The position numbers were made by a program, and so were the translations under genes. Positions 1 to 7,974 of a DNA stretch of 64,000 nt are shown here, piece by piece. Within the stretch, counting starts at the first letter, position 1; every line of letters starts with the position of its first letter. The notes under the pieces were generated by a model. The model saw only the letters and a list, made by a program, of their open reading frames with translations. It did not search any database and was not told where the DNA came from. Source of the DNA: Actinacidiphila yeochonensis CN732. Lineage in GTDB: Bacteria > Actinomycetota > Actinomycetes > Streptomycetales > Streptomycetaceae. The stretch covers positions 310,001 through 374,000 of the forward strand of contig NZ_JQNR01000004.1 of the NCBI RefSeq assembly GCF_000745345.1, written 5' to 3'.

Positions 1-1
1 G

Positions 2-286
2 CTCTCCACCCGGGAGGTCGTCATCGAGGTGACCGGCCGCCAGTCCTTCATCGGCACCCCTGCCGAAGTGGCCGACGCGCTCGACGAGTTCGTGCAGACC
101 GACGCCGCCGACGGCTTCATCCTGGTGCCCCACATCACCCCCGGCGGCCTCGACGAGTTCGTCGACACCGTCGTCCCGATCCTCCAGGAGCGCGGCGTCT
201 TCCGCACCGAGTACGAGGGCACCACCCTGCGCGAGCACCTCGGACTGCGCACCCCCGCCGCCCGCACCGCCGGGGCGGCGTCGTGA
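2..286 (+). CDS. FMN-dependent monooxygenase (NtaA/SnaA/DszA type), C-terminal part
   Basis: The reading frame is open from the window edge, so only the last 94 residues are visible. They match the C-terminal end of NtaA/SnaA/DszA-type flavin monooxygenases: a [15 protein letters not shown] helix, an [19 protein letters not shown] segment and a final [15 protein letters not shown]. Members of this luciferase-like group use reduced FMN from a partner reductase to attack sulfonates, aminopolycarboxylates or thiophene sulfones. The next gene begins inside the stop codon (GTGA overlap), so the two are probably translationally coupled. The exact substrate cannot be told; the neighbouring sulfur-type leader makes organosulfur use plausible. 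Confidence 0.85.
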   Translation, partial: LSTREVVIEVTGRQSFIGTPAEVADALDEFVQTDAADGFILVPHITPGGLDEFVDTVVPILQERGVFRTEYEGTTLREHLGLRTPAARTAGAAS

Positions 287-1377
287 GGTTCATCGCCGTC
301 ACCCTGGTCGTCCAGGGCCCCGACCCGGTCACCGGGCGGCAGCCGTCCACCCACGAGCGCCTCCGCCAGGTGGTCGACAGCGCCGTGCTGGCCGAGGAGC
401 TCGGCTTCGACGGCTGGGGCGTCGGAGAGCGGCACGAACGGCCCTTCCTGTCCTCCGCGCCGACCGTGCTCCTCGCCCACGCCGCCGCCCGCACCCGGCG
501 CATCCGGCTCTTCACCGCCGTCACCACCCTCAGCCTGCTCGACCCGGTGCGCGCGTACGAGGACTACGCCACCCTCGACCACCTCAGCGAGGGCCGGCTC
601 GACCTCATCATCGGCAAGGGCAACGGTTCGGCCCAGCGCGAGCTCTTCCACGTCACCCCCGAGGACCAGTGGGAGCGCAACGCCGAGTCGTACGAGATCT
701 TCCGCACCCTGTGGCGGCAGGGCGCCGTCACCGCCACCCCGAAGTTCCGGCCCGCCCTGGCCGACGCCGAGGTGTGGCCGCGCCCCTACCAGCGGCCGGT
801 CCGGGTCTGGCACGGCAGCGCCACCAGCCGCGCCTCGGCGGACCTCGCGGCCCGCTACGGCGACCCGCTCTTCTCCGCCAACGTCACCAACCCCGTCGAG
901 CCCTACGCCGAGCTGGTCGCGCACTACCGCGAACGCTGGGCCCACTACGGCCACGACCCGGCCCTGGCGGCCGTCGGCGCCGGCACCGCCGCGCTCTACG
1001 CAGCCCCCACCTCGCAGCAGGCGCTGGCGGACTACCGGCCGGTCTTCGAGGCCCGCCTCGCCACCCAGCGCGCGGCCGGGTTCGACATCGTCTTCCCGAC
1101 GCTGGAGGACTTCGTCGAGCGCAGTTCGGCGCTGATCGGCAGCCCGCAGCAGATCACCGACAAGATCCACCGCTACCACAAGCAGTTGGGCCACTCCGTC
1201 CTCCACGTCCAGGCCGAGCCCAACGGGCTCAGCCCCGCGCGGCACCGTGCGTCCCTGGAGCTCTTCCAGGAGCGGGTGGCCCCCGAACTGCGCGACGCCC
1301 TCCCGGACCCGCCGTGGCCGTGGGCCCCGGTGAACCCCGACGAGCAGCCGTCCGCCGTTCCGGCCCAGGGAGCCTGA
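283..1377 (+). CDS. LLM-class flavin-dependent oxidoreductase
   Basis: A 364-residue luciferase-like monooxygenase with the expected barrel elements: [12 protein letters not shown] near residue 45, [14 protein letters not shown] near 110 and a late [14 protein letters not shown] segment. The GTG start overlaps the upstream stop by four bases. These enzymes use FMNH2 and oxygen; substrate specificity is not readable from sequence. Together with the genes on either side it forms three consecutive LLM proteins in one transcription unit, an arrangement common in Actinobacteria for scavenging sulfonates, sulfones or related compounds. The sulfur role is inferred from context only. Confidence 0.88.
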   Translation: MRFIAVTLVVQGPDPVTGRQPSTHERLRQVVDSAVLAEELGFDGWGVGERHERPFLSSAPTVLLAHAAARTRRIRLFTAVTTLSLLDPVRAYEDYATLDHLSEGRLDLIIGKGNGSAQRELFHVTPEDQWERNAESYEIFRTLWRQGAVTATPKFRPALADAEVWPRPYQRPVRVWHGSATSRASADLAARYGDPLFSANVTNPVEPYAELVAHYRERWAHYGHDPALAAVGAGTAALYAAPTSQQALADYRPVFEARLATQRAAGFDIVFPTLEDFVERSSALIGSPQQITDKIHRYHKQLGHSVLHVQAEPNGLSPARHRASLELFQERVAPELRDALPDPPWPWAPVNPDEQPSAVPAQGA

Positions 1378-1378
1378 C

Positions 1379-2515
1379 ATGACCGCAACCCCTCTCGCCG
1401 TCCTCGACCTGGTGCCCGTCAGCTCCGGCTCGACCGCCCCGCAGGCGCTGCGCAACAGCATCGACCTCGCCCAGCAGACCGAACGGTTCGGGTACGCCCG
1501 CTACTGGTTCGCCGAGCACCACCTCAACCCGGGCGTGGCCGGCACCTCGCCCGCCGTCGTCCTCGCGCTGACCGCCGCGGCCACCTCCACGATCCGGCTC
1601 GGCGCCGGCGCGGTGCAGCTCGGCCACCGCACCGCGCTGGCCACCGTGGAGGAGTTCGGGCTGCTCGACGCCCTCCACCCCGGCCGCTTCGACCTCGGCC
1701 TCGGCCGCTCCGGCGGCAAGCCCTCCGGCCTGAGCCGGGCGGCGCACGCGCCGCTCCCGGACAGCACCCCGATCGTCGACGGCCGCACGCCGAACGGGCT
1801 GCGCATACCCGCCCGGTTCGACGTCTCCACGCTGCTGAAGTCGCCCCGGGTGGTACTGCACCAGCGGCTGCTGCGGCAGCCGAACGCCGAACCGCAGGAG
1901 TACGGCGAGCAGGTCGACGACATCCTCGCGCTGCTCGCGGGCACGTACAGCGCCGACGGTGTCGAGGCGCACGTGGTGCCCGGCGAGGGGGCCGACCTCC
2001 AGGTGTGGATCCTCGGCAGCAGCGGCGGCGTCAGCGCCGAGGTGGCAGGCGCCAACGGGCTGCGGTTCGCGGCGAACTACCACGTCAGCCCGGCCACCGT
2101 GGTCGAGGCCGCCGAGGGCTACCGGGCCGCCTTCGTCCCCTCCGCCGAACTGGACCGGCCGCACCTGTGCGTCTCCGCCGACGTCGTCGTCGCCGAGGAC
2201 GAGGAGGCCGCGCGGGAACTCGCCACCGGCTACGGCCTGTGGGTGCGCAGCATCCGCAGCGGGGAGGGCGCGATCGCCTTCCCCACCCCGGACGAGGCGC
2301 GCGCCCACGTCTGGACGGACGAGGACCGGGCGCTGGTCGAGGACCGGGTGGAGACGCAATTCGTGGGCACACCGGCGCAGGTCGCGGACCAGCTGGAGGT
2401 GCTCCGGGACGCCACCGGCGCCGACGAGATCGCCGTGACCACCATCACCCACGGCCACGCCGACCGGGTCGCCTCCTACCGGCTGCTGGCCGAGGAGTGG
2501 TTCCGCCGGGGCTGA
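1379..2515 (+). CDS. LLM-class flavin-dependent oxidoreductase, MsnO8-like
   Basis: A 378-residue alkanal-monooxygenase-like protein. The N-terminus (LAVLDLVPVSSGSTAPQALR) and the block around YWFAEHHLNPGVAGTSP resemble MsnO8/YhbW-type LLM proteins; a second signature is HPGRFDLGLGRSGG. The ATG lies one base after the previous stop, so it is the third gene of the operon. It is slightly longer than typical (about 330-350) because of an insertion around residues 120-165. Likely an FMNH2-dependent oxygenase of unknown substrate; YhbW-type members can lack monooxygenase activity. Confidence 0.88.
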   Translation: MTATPLAVLDLVPVSSGSTAPQALRNSIDLAQQTERFGYARYWFAEHHLNPGVAGTSPAVVLALTAAATSTIRLGAGAVQLGHRTALATVEEFGLLDALHPGRFDLGLGRSGGKPSGLSRAAHAPLPDSTPIVDGRTPNGLRIPARFDVSTLLKSPRVVLHQRLLRQPNAEPQEYGEQVDDILALLAGTYSADGVEAHVVPGEGADLQVWILGSSGGVSAEVAGANGLRFAANYHVSPATVVEAAEGYRAAFVPSAELDRPHLCVSADVVVAEDEEAARELATGYGLWVRSIRSGEGAIAFPTPDEARAHVWTDEDRALVEDRVETQFVGTPAQVADQLEVLRDATGADEIAVTTITHGHADRVASYRLLAEEWFRRG

Positions 2516-2919
2516 ACACCGGTGCGGAGGCCCCTGGTCTCCGGCCGCCGCACCCGGCCGGCTCCGCGCCGCCGTCTCGTACGGCCGGCCTCCGCCCGCG
2601 GGCCTCGTACCGCGGGCCTGCGCGCCGCCGGCCCACCGCCGCCGGGCGGGCATCCGGGTTCCCCCCGATGCCTGCCCGGCAGCGTGCCCGGGGCCCGGAC
2701 GGGCGCCGGACGGGCGTGCTGAGGGAGGGGGCGGGCGCGTCCTCCCGGGCCGGCTCCTGGTGCCGTGACCGGCAGGGTGTGCCCCGCTTGCCGCCCTGGC
2801 ATGGCCGTCCGCCGCGTTGCCGTACCGGCCGAGCAGGCCCAGTACGAGGCCGGTTCGGCGCCTTGCGGCTGACCGCACCAGGACACCTCGCTACCGGGCG
2901 AACCGTGCCGGTCGCGGCA
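2516..2919. other. intergenic region between convergent genes
   Basis: About 400 bases between the LLM operon and the oppositely transcribed GST-like gene. Open frames here are rich in Arg, Pro and Gly with no recognisable motif, and no ribosome binding site precedes any of them. Nothing convincing seen. Confidence 0.5.
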
Positions 2920-3633
2920 CTAGCGGGCGGCGGCGAACGCCGGCTCCGCGCCCAGCCGTTCCCACCACGCCGCCAGGTGCGGCCGGCCGGCCAGCGGGTC
3001 GCCGTCGCCGCCCCGGTGGGCCGGGGGCCGGGCCAGCGCGGCCCACACGTCGACGTCCGCGGCCGTCAGCGCCGCCCCCAGCACGTGGCGCCGGTTCGCC
3101 AGCCGGCAGTCCAGCAGGTCCAGCAGCAGCGGCTCCACGGTGCCGTCCTCGACGAGTTCGCGCAGCGCGTCGATGTCCGCGGCCAGGGCGGCGGGCCGCA
3201 GCTGGGGCCTGGCCGGGTCGGCGGGGTCGCTGAAGCGCAGGGCCAGGTCGTCCAGGATGTGCGGGGTGTGGTTGCTGACCACCCGCCCGCTCCACCGGTC
3301 GCACAGCGCCGGGACCGTCAACGGGCTGTCGTAGTGGTGCCGGGCGGCCTCGTAGGCGGCGCGCAGCCCGGGCGAGGCGGACGGGTCGGCGGCGCCGCCC
3401 AGCAGCGTGGTGCCCACGCAGTCGTCCAGGCCGAGCAGGCCGAGGGTCACGGCCACCCGCAGCGAACGGGGACAACACGGCGCGAGGTACAGGTGGTAGC
3501 GGCCCGGCGCCGGGTAGAAGCCGCGGTCGGGATCGGCGCTGATCCGGCCCTGGAAGACGGCGGCGGGCGCTGGGGGAGTGCGGTGCTCGGTGGGGGTCGT
3601 CGGCAGGGAAGTTCGGGCGAGGGTGTCGGCCAT
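2920..3633 (-). CDS. glutathionyl-hydroquinone reductase / GST-like protein
   Basis: A 237-residue protein of the glutathionyl-hydroquinone reductase (YqjG/ECM4) or omega-GST group. The N-terminal thioredoxin-like part has GRYHLYLAPCCPRSLRVAVT, where family members carry a CPWA redox motif; here it reads CCPRS, so the nucleophilic Cys is kept but its surroundings differ. The middle block RVVSNHTPHILDDLALRF matches the family's VSNES-type segment, and the C-terminus has the helical GST domain (LTAADVDVWAALARPP). It is shorter than canonical YqjG (about 320). Streptomycetes make mycothiol rather than glutathione, so the true thiol partner is uncertain. ATG chosen from family length. It lies downstream of a SAM-type riboswitch and a leader peptide, implying sulfur control. 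Confidence 0.8.
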   Translation of the reverse strand: MADTLARTSLPTTPTEHRTPPAPAAVFQGRISADPDRGFYPAPGRYHLYLAPCCPRSLRVAVTLGLLGLDDCVGTTLLGGAADPSASPGLRAAYEAARHHYDSPLTVPALCDRWSGRVVSNHTPHILDDLALRFSDPADPARPQLRPAALAADIDALRELVEDGTVEPLLLDLLDCRLANRRHVLGAALTAADVDVWAALARPPAHRGGDGDPLAGRPHLAAWWERLGAEPAFAAAR

Positions 3634-3827
3634 GGTGTTCTCCACGCGGGTGACGAAGCCCCGAACGGTGCCGTGGGCGCCGTGGGCCGTGAGCAGGGGA
3701 AGCGCCGGGGCGTCGCGAGGAGGCGCGGTCCGCGTCCACGAGGGGAGCGGCGGCGCACGTCGACGCCCGGGCCGGGAGACCTGGGTGCGGGACCGGGGTG
3801 CGGGACCGGGGTGCGAACCCTTCCGGG

Positions 3828-3959
3828 TCAGCCGCCCGGGGCGCAGGCGCGGCGCAGCCGCAGCAGGTCGATGTGGCGTCGTCTGGTCAGGAGCACCACG
3901 GCCGCCCGGGAGGTCCGCGGGGCCGTCCGGCCGCCGCTCCACGCCGCCGCTGTGCTCAT
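3828..3959 (-). CDS. short leader peptide of the Streptomyces sulfur-gene type
   Basis: A 43-residue ORF with ATG at 3959 and a GGAGGG ribosome binding site ten bases upstream. Its C-terminal half reads VVLLTRRRHIDLLRLRRAC, matching the short 'putative leader peptide' family found before sulfur-assimilation genes in Streptomyces, whose hallmark is an RRHxDLxR core followed by a Cys. It ends 194 bases before the GST-like gene and starts just after a SAM-type riboswitch. Translation of the Arg-rich and Cys codons could sense charged tRNA and affect downstream expression by attenuation; that mechanism is inferred. Confidence 0.72.
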   Translation of the reverse strand: MSTAAAWSGGRTAPRTSRAAVVLLTRRRHIDLLRLRRACAPGG

Positions 3960-3980
3960 TCGCGCAGATCCCTCCGCCGG

Positions 3981-4000
3981 GTCCCGCGGGGTCGCGGGAC
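3981..4000 (-). promoter_or_regulatory. possible expression-platform hairpin
   Basis: Perfect 8-bp stem (3981-3988 with 3993-4000) and a 4-base loop. The half at 3993-4000 is also needed by the 3' end of the riboswitch aptamer, so the two structures should exclude each other. The hairpin sits directly before the GGAGGG of the leader peptide. Confidence 0.45.
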
Positions 4001-4137
4001 CGCACTTGTCCCGCCGTACGGCAGGACCGGGTCGTCACCCGGGGCACCCCGTCGCGGTGGAAGGGTTGCCTGTCAGCGAGCCGGGGCCGATGACCCACCC
4101 GGCGGAACCCGCCCGGTGAGCGCTGACCATCGTGACC
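3991..4137 (-). promoter_or_regulatory. SAM-IV-like riboswitch
   Basis: Read on the minus strand, this leader contains a GGCAACCC core, a GGGGTGCCCCGGGTGACGACC block and a downstream GGGACAAGTGCGGTCCC element in the order of the actinobacterial SAM-IV aptamer. The P2 stem can form from positions 4121-4127 and 4072-4078. P2 is longer than the usual SAM-IV arm and includes an extra GC-rich hairpin (about 4092-4118). The 3' element overlaps an alternative hairpin (3981-3988 with 3993-4000) next to the leader-peptide ribosome binding site, which would suit translational or attenuation control. Identified from remembered consensus, not from a covariance model. Confidence 0.75.
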
Positions 4138-4341
4138 GTCCTCCAGCAGTCTGAACCGGGGGTGGCGGCCCGTCAAGAAGCTGTCCACGGCTTGGTTGCG
4201 GGCCCGAGGGCGGCGCCCGCCGGGGCCCGTCACGGGACCCCGGCGGGCGGTTCGACCACGGTGGCCGACGCGGCTGCCGCCGTCTTCGGTCGGGCCCGAC
4301 CCGGGTGCGGCCACGGCCGGAGCGCACCCGGGCGGCGGGGC

Positions 4342-5604
4342 TCACGCCCCGACGAGGTCGCCCGGCTCGGCGGTGGCGGCGGCGGTCGCGGCGGTGTTCG
4401 CGTGCGCGGCGGCGCGGCGGCGGGCGAGCCGCCCCGATATCAGGTAGCCGGCGACCATCACGGCGATGACGGCGACCGTCTCGGCGGTGCCCCACACCCA
4501 GGTGGACGCGCTGACCTCCTTCGCGGCCAGCCTCGGGAGGTTGTCGGGGTCCAGGGCCGAGTGCTCGGCGAGGTGGGCCTGGTAGGCCTGGTTGCGGGCC
4601 GAACCGTGCAGGAACGGCGCGACGAACAGCAGCGCGAGCCCGAGCACGCTCTCGGCCGCGACGACGCCGGGGAAGGTCCGGACGAGGAGCACGCGCAGGG
4701 GGCGCCGGTCGCCGGCGGCGCGCAGCGCGTCCACCCGCGGGTGCAGCCAGAACTGGTTGAAGGCGCCGAGCAGCATCAGGGTGCCGAAGATGAGGATCTT
4801 CACGCCCAGCACCCGCCCGTACATCGTGGAGACCAGCTGCGAGAGGCCGTCGACGTGCTCCCAGTACAGGAACAGCCCCGACAGCGCGATGACGGCGACG
4901 CACGCCATGGCGGCGGCGGAGAAGCGGCGGATCGCCGGAGCCCAGAACGCGCCCCGGTCGGCGGGCGCGACCGCGCCGGGCAGGGCGAGCAGGAGCAGGC
5001 CCACCAGGCCGCCGAGCCACACGGCCCCGCCGACCAGGTGCAGCATCCACATGAGCGTCTCGAAGACGGTCCGGCCCCAGTCGTCGGGGGCCGCGTCCGG
5101 GAACTTGGTGGTGCCGAGCGCCACGGTCCCCGCGCCCAGCCCCGCGGCCAGCAGCCAACGCCCCGCCGGGCCGGCCGCGACCGTGCGGACGGTGAGCGGG
5201 GCGAGCAGCACCGCTCCGGCGAGCACGAGGGTCACCTCCAGCCCGGACAGCCGGCCGGCGTTGCTCCCGTCGTAGAGCGCGTTCCAGGCGGCCGTGTAGT
5301 CGTAGCCGCCGCTCGGCGAGGCCCCGTGGGCGAGGTCGGTCAGCACCGCCGGCACGGCCAGCACCCCCAGGACGACCGCCGCCCGGGAGAGCCGCGCGGT
5401 GACGGCGGCGAGCGCGGCCGGGCCGATCCGCCGCGCCGCCGGTCCGGCGGCCACCGACGCCAGGGCGGCCAGGCCGACGAAGCCCATCAGCGTCGTCCAG
5501 GCGGCCCACGCCACGGCGCTGTCCTCGAACGGGCCCAGTGGTGTGGACGGCGCGGCTGCCGCGGCGTACGGCAGCGCGTCGGACAGCGGGACGGAAACGG
5601 GCAT
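4342..5604 (-). CDS. CopD-family copper-transport-like membrane protein
   Basis: A 420-residue polytopic membrane protein with eight or nine hydrophobic segments. The central block MWMLHLVGGAVWLGGLVGLL and the later FSGLFLYWEH-type and MYGRVLGVKILIFG segments are typical of the CopD domain, including the conserved His in HLVGG. CopD proteins sit in the cytoplasmic membrane and are linked to copper import for cuproenzymes. Usual actinobacterial partners (a CopC domain, a PCu(A)C protein or a Dyp peroxidase) are absent next door. A near-consensus iron box lies about 40 bases upstream of the ATG, so expression is probably repressed by iron through a DmdR/IdeR-type regulator. Confidence 0.85.
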   Translation of the reverse strand: MPVSVPLSDALPYAAAAAPSTPLGPFEDSAVAWAAWTTLMGFVGLAALASVAAGPAARRIGPAALAAVTARLSRAAVVLGVLAVPAVLTDLAHGASPSGGYDYTAAWNALYDGSNAGRLSGLEVTLVLAGAVLLAPLTVRTVAAGPAGRWLLAAGLGAGTVALGTTKFPDAAPDDWGRTVFETLMWMLHLVGGAVWLGGLVGLLLLALPGAVAPADRGAFWAPAIRRFSAAAMACVAVIALSGLFLYWEHVDGLSQLVSTMYGRVLGVKILIFGTLMLLGAFNQFWLHPRVDALRAAGDRRPLRVLLVRTFPGVVAAESVLGLALLFVAPFLHGSARNQAYQAHLAEHSALDPDNLPRLAAKEVSASTWVWGTAETVAVIAVMVAGYLISGRLARRRAAAHANTAATAAATAEPGDLVGA

Positions 5605-5644
5605 GGCGAATGACCCCTTGGTCGCAACGGAAGGAAGAGTTGAC

Positions 5645-5663
5645 TTAGGTTAGGCTTCCCTAA
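5645..5663 (-). promoter_or_regulatory. iron box (DmdR1/IdeR operator)
   Basis: The 19-mer TTAGGTTAGGCTTCCCTAA differs from the actinobacterial iron-box consensus (TTAGGTTAGGCTNNCCTAA) only at unconstrained positions. It lies 40 bases before the CopD start codon, where a repressor would block the promoter. The divergent side (gcvH) starts 300 bases away and is a less likely target. Confidence 0.85.
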
Positions 5664-5963
5664 GCCGCCTGGTCAATGTGGTCGATCCGGCCCGCCCGCG
5701 ACGGACGGAACCCCTCTGAGCTGCGTATACGTTCCGTGCCAGGGGGAGACGCGGCGACCCGCCGGGTCCGCCCGCGCCGGGCTCGCCGGTGGCCGCTGCC
5801 GGTGCCGGGTGCGGGCTGAAGGGGGTTCAGGAGCGGTTCGCCCGGGGCTCCGCCGCGCGACTCACCCGCTCGGGTTACGTACCCGCCACCGCGCCCTGAT
5901 CCAGGGCAGGATGGGCACGCCGACGCCCGAACCGGCGGCACACCGACGGCCCGAGGAGCCTCC

Positions 5964-6356
5964 ATGACGATCTACCCCGGCGAGCTGCGCTACACCAGGG
6001 AGCACGAGTGGGTGCGGGTGGACGGCGACACCGCCCGGGTCGGTATCACCGAGTTCGCCCAGAAGGAGTTGGGCGACGTCGTCTACGTGGAGCTGCCCAA
6101 GGTGGGCGACCGCCTCGACCACGGCCAGGAGTTCGGCACCGTCGAGTCCGTCAAGGCGGTCTCGGAGCTGTACACGCCGCTGTCCGGAGAGGTCGTCACG
6201 ATCAACGAGTCGCTGAACGACGACCCGGAGCAGCTCAACGACGACCCGCACGGGGACGGGTGGATGGTCGAGATCAGGTTCTCCGCCAAGGCCGAGCTGG
6301 ACGGCCTCATGACCGCCGACGCGTACGAGGCGTACATCGCGAGCGGGGAGGAGTGA
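5964..6356 (+). CDS. gcvH: glycine cleavage system H protein
   Basis: A 130-residue protein of the normal family length. It carries the lipoylation segment FGTVESVKAVSELYTP, with the lipoyl-accepting Lys at residue 64, and the usual start YTREHEWVRVDG. GcvH shuttles the aminomethyl group of glycine between the P, T and L proteins on its lipoyl arm, in the cytoplasm. The ATG follows GAGGAGCC. No gcvP or gcvT is adjacent and no glycine-riboswitch core was recognised upstream. A strong hairpin begins at the stop codon. Confidence 0.96.
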   Translation: MTIYPGELRYTREHEWVRVDGDTARVGITEFAQKELGDVVYVELPKVGDRLDHGQEFGTVESVKAVSELYTPLSGEVVTINESLNDDPEQLNDDPHGDGWMVEIRFSAKAELDGLMTADAYEAYIASGEE

Positions 6357-6377
6357 CCGGGGGCGCCGGCCCCCGGT
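6356..6377. terminator. hairpin terminator after gcvH
   Basis: Perfect 8-bp inverted repeat (6356-6363 with 6370-6377) around a 6-base loop, starting on the last base of the gcvH stop codon. The opposite-strand operon ends at 6442, so the element could serve both directions. There is no U-tract, as usual in streptomycetes. Confidence 0.65.
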
Positions 6378-6441
6378 CCTGGGCCCCGCTCGTCGGCGAT
6401 CGGCCCGCCGCCCCCGGTTCGCGGCCCCCGCTCCGCGCTCC

Positions 6442-7944
6442 TCAGCTCGTGGCCTTCCGGTGGCAGGGGTCGCCGGAGGGCGGGGCGCCGGTCGCCGAGG
6501 ACAGCCCGGAGAACGTGGGCTTGCCCTGCGCGTCCATCCGGACGATCGGGATCACCTTGTCGATCGGGTCGTGGGCGCTGTCGAAGCACAGGTAGCCGCT
6601 GGCGCCGTTCACCGACAGCCCGTAGAGCTGGTTGGCCACCGCCCCCGGTTCCGGCACGCGGCCGTTCCACTGGGACACCACCGACTGCACCGCGGTCTCG
6701 AACGCGTCGTGGTACATGATCGCCCAGGCGTCGTCGAGGGCGTTGGACGGCTCGTCGGGGAAGACCTTGGCGAACCCCGGGTAGTCGGTGAAGTCCGCCA
6801 CGGCCGGCGCGGCGCCCTGCGGGTGCGGTCCGCTCCACATGCCCGGGTGGGCCAGGGCGGTGTAGTAGACCTCCATGTCGGTGCCCTTGGCGGCCCACAG
6901 GTTCTGCTGGTTGACCAGCTGCGTGGCGTCGCTGCCGGTGATCACCAGCAGCTTGCGCTGTGCCGCGCAGTAACGGTTCGCCACCCCGCGCAGCAGCCCG
7001 GGCAGGTCCACCCCGCGGCCGGCGAAGTACACCACGTCGGTGCCCGCGTCGCAGACCGACGAGCCGACCTGCCCGAGCGCCGACTGCGGGTCGCCGAGCG
7101 CCGAGTCGTAGACGGTGCCCCGGCCCACGAAGCGCAGCCGCTTGGAGGTGCGCATCGCCCGCTGGAAGGAGGTGGCCAGCGAACGGGCGTAGTCGTCCTT
7201 GCTGTTCTGGTCCTGCACCAGCCAGACGTTCACCTTCCCCTTGGAGCCCGCGCCGCCCTCGGCATGGGAGTCGAGGAACCCGACCGCCGCGGCGGCCTGG
7301 TCGGAGTTGGTCGGCGCGACCCGCACGAATCCGGGGGCGCCGTCCAACTTGTCGCCGCTGACGACGGCGCCGACCATCCCGATCCCGGCCCTGCCGAGGT
7401 CGGCGACGGCCTTGTCCGTGGCGGCGACGCTGATGCCGAGCCCGGTCACCGCCACCAGGTGGTCGGGCGCGCCCGTCATCTTCTCCAGCTTCGCCACCGC
7501 CTGCGGCGCTGTCTTCTCCAGACTGCCCTCGTCGGCCAGCACCAGCTTGACCAGCGGGGTGCCGAGCCGCCCGGTCGGGCCGTTGGGGTGGTTGGTGCGG
7601 TACTGGTCGAGGTAGGCGCCCTCCAGCGCGTGCCGGGTGCGGTTGGGGTCGAGCGGTTCGGCCTTCGGGTCGGGCGTCATCGTCTCCATCACCGCGATGG
7701 TCACGTACTTCCCGCCCGACGCCGTGACGAGGGCGTTCTCCGCGCGGATCTTCTTCTCGACCCCGGCGATGTTGCTGTTGAAGACGTGCGAGCCGTCCGT
7801 GACGTAGACGGGCGCGTGCTGGCGGGTGACGTACACCGCGGCGGCGGCGACCACCCCGAGGACCACCGCGAGCGCGGTCCAGAAGACCGCCGGATACGCG
7901 ACGCGGAACGGCTCCCGGGGCCGGATGGGCACGGGACGGGACAT
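6442..7944 (-). CDS. membrane-anchored type-1 periplasmic-binding-fold protein
   Basis: A 500-residue protein with a short basic cytoplasmic tail, one membrane segment at about residues 15-40 (VFWTALAVVLGVVAAAAVYV) and a large extracellular part. That part looks like a branched-chain-amino-acid/ANF receptor-type binding protein: KLVLADEG, VAVTGLGISVAATDKAVAD, GMVGAVVSGDKL, FVRVAPTNSDQAAAAVGFL, and a late DAWAIMYHDAFETAV. It lacks a lipobox and is tethered by its N-terminus. It follows the NTPase gene by 30 bases and has no ABC permease or ATPase nearby, so a sensing role coupled to the NTPase is more likely than classical import. Function unknown. Confidence 0.78.
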   Translation of the reverse strand: MSRPVPIRPREPFRVAYPAVFWTALAVVLGVVAAAAVYVTRQHAPVYVTDGSHVFNSNIAGVEKKIRAENALVTASGGKYVTIAVMETMTPDPKAEPLDPNRTRHALEGAYLDQYRTNHPNGPTGRLGTPLVKLVLADEGSLEKTAPQAVAKLEKMTGAPDHLVAVTGLGISVAATDKAVADLGRAGIGMVGAVVSGDKLDGAPGFVRVAPTNSDQAAAAVGFLDSHAEGGAGSKGKVNVWLVQDQNSKDDYARSLATSFQRAMRTSKRLRFVGRGTVYDSALGDPQSALGQVGSSVCDAGTDVVYFAGRGVDLPGLLRGVANRYCAAQRKLLVITGSDATQLVNQQNLWAAKGTDMEVYYTALAHPGMWSGPHPQGAAPAVADFTDYPGFAKVFPDEPSNALDDAWAIMYHDAFETAVQSVVSQWNGRVPEPGAVANQLYGLSVNGASGYLCFDSAHDPIDKVIPIVRMDAQGKPTFSGLSSATGAPPSGDPCHRKATS

Positions 7945-7974
7945 CTCTCTCCTTCGGATCGACGCGTGGCTCGC

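Noticed and set aside
5664-5963. Glycine riboswitch upstream of gcvH
   Set aside because: None of the conserved glycine-aptamer cores were recognised; only a short 6-bp hairpin (5893-5907) is present.
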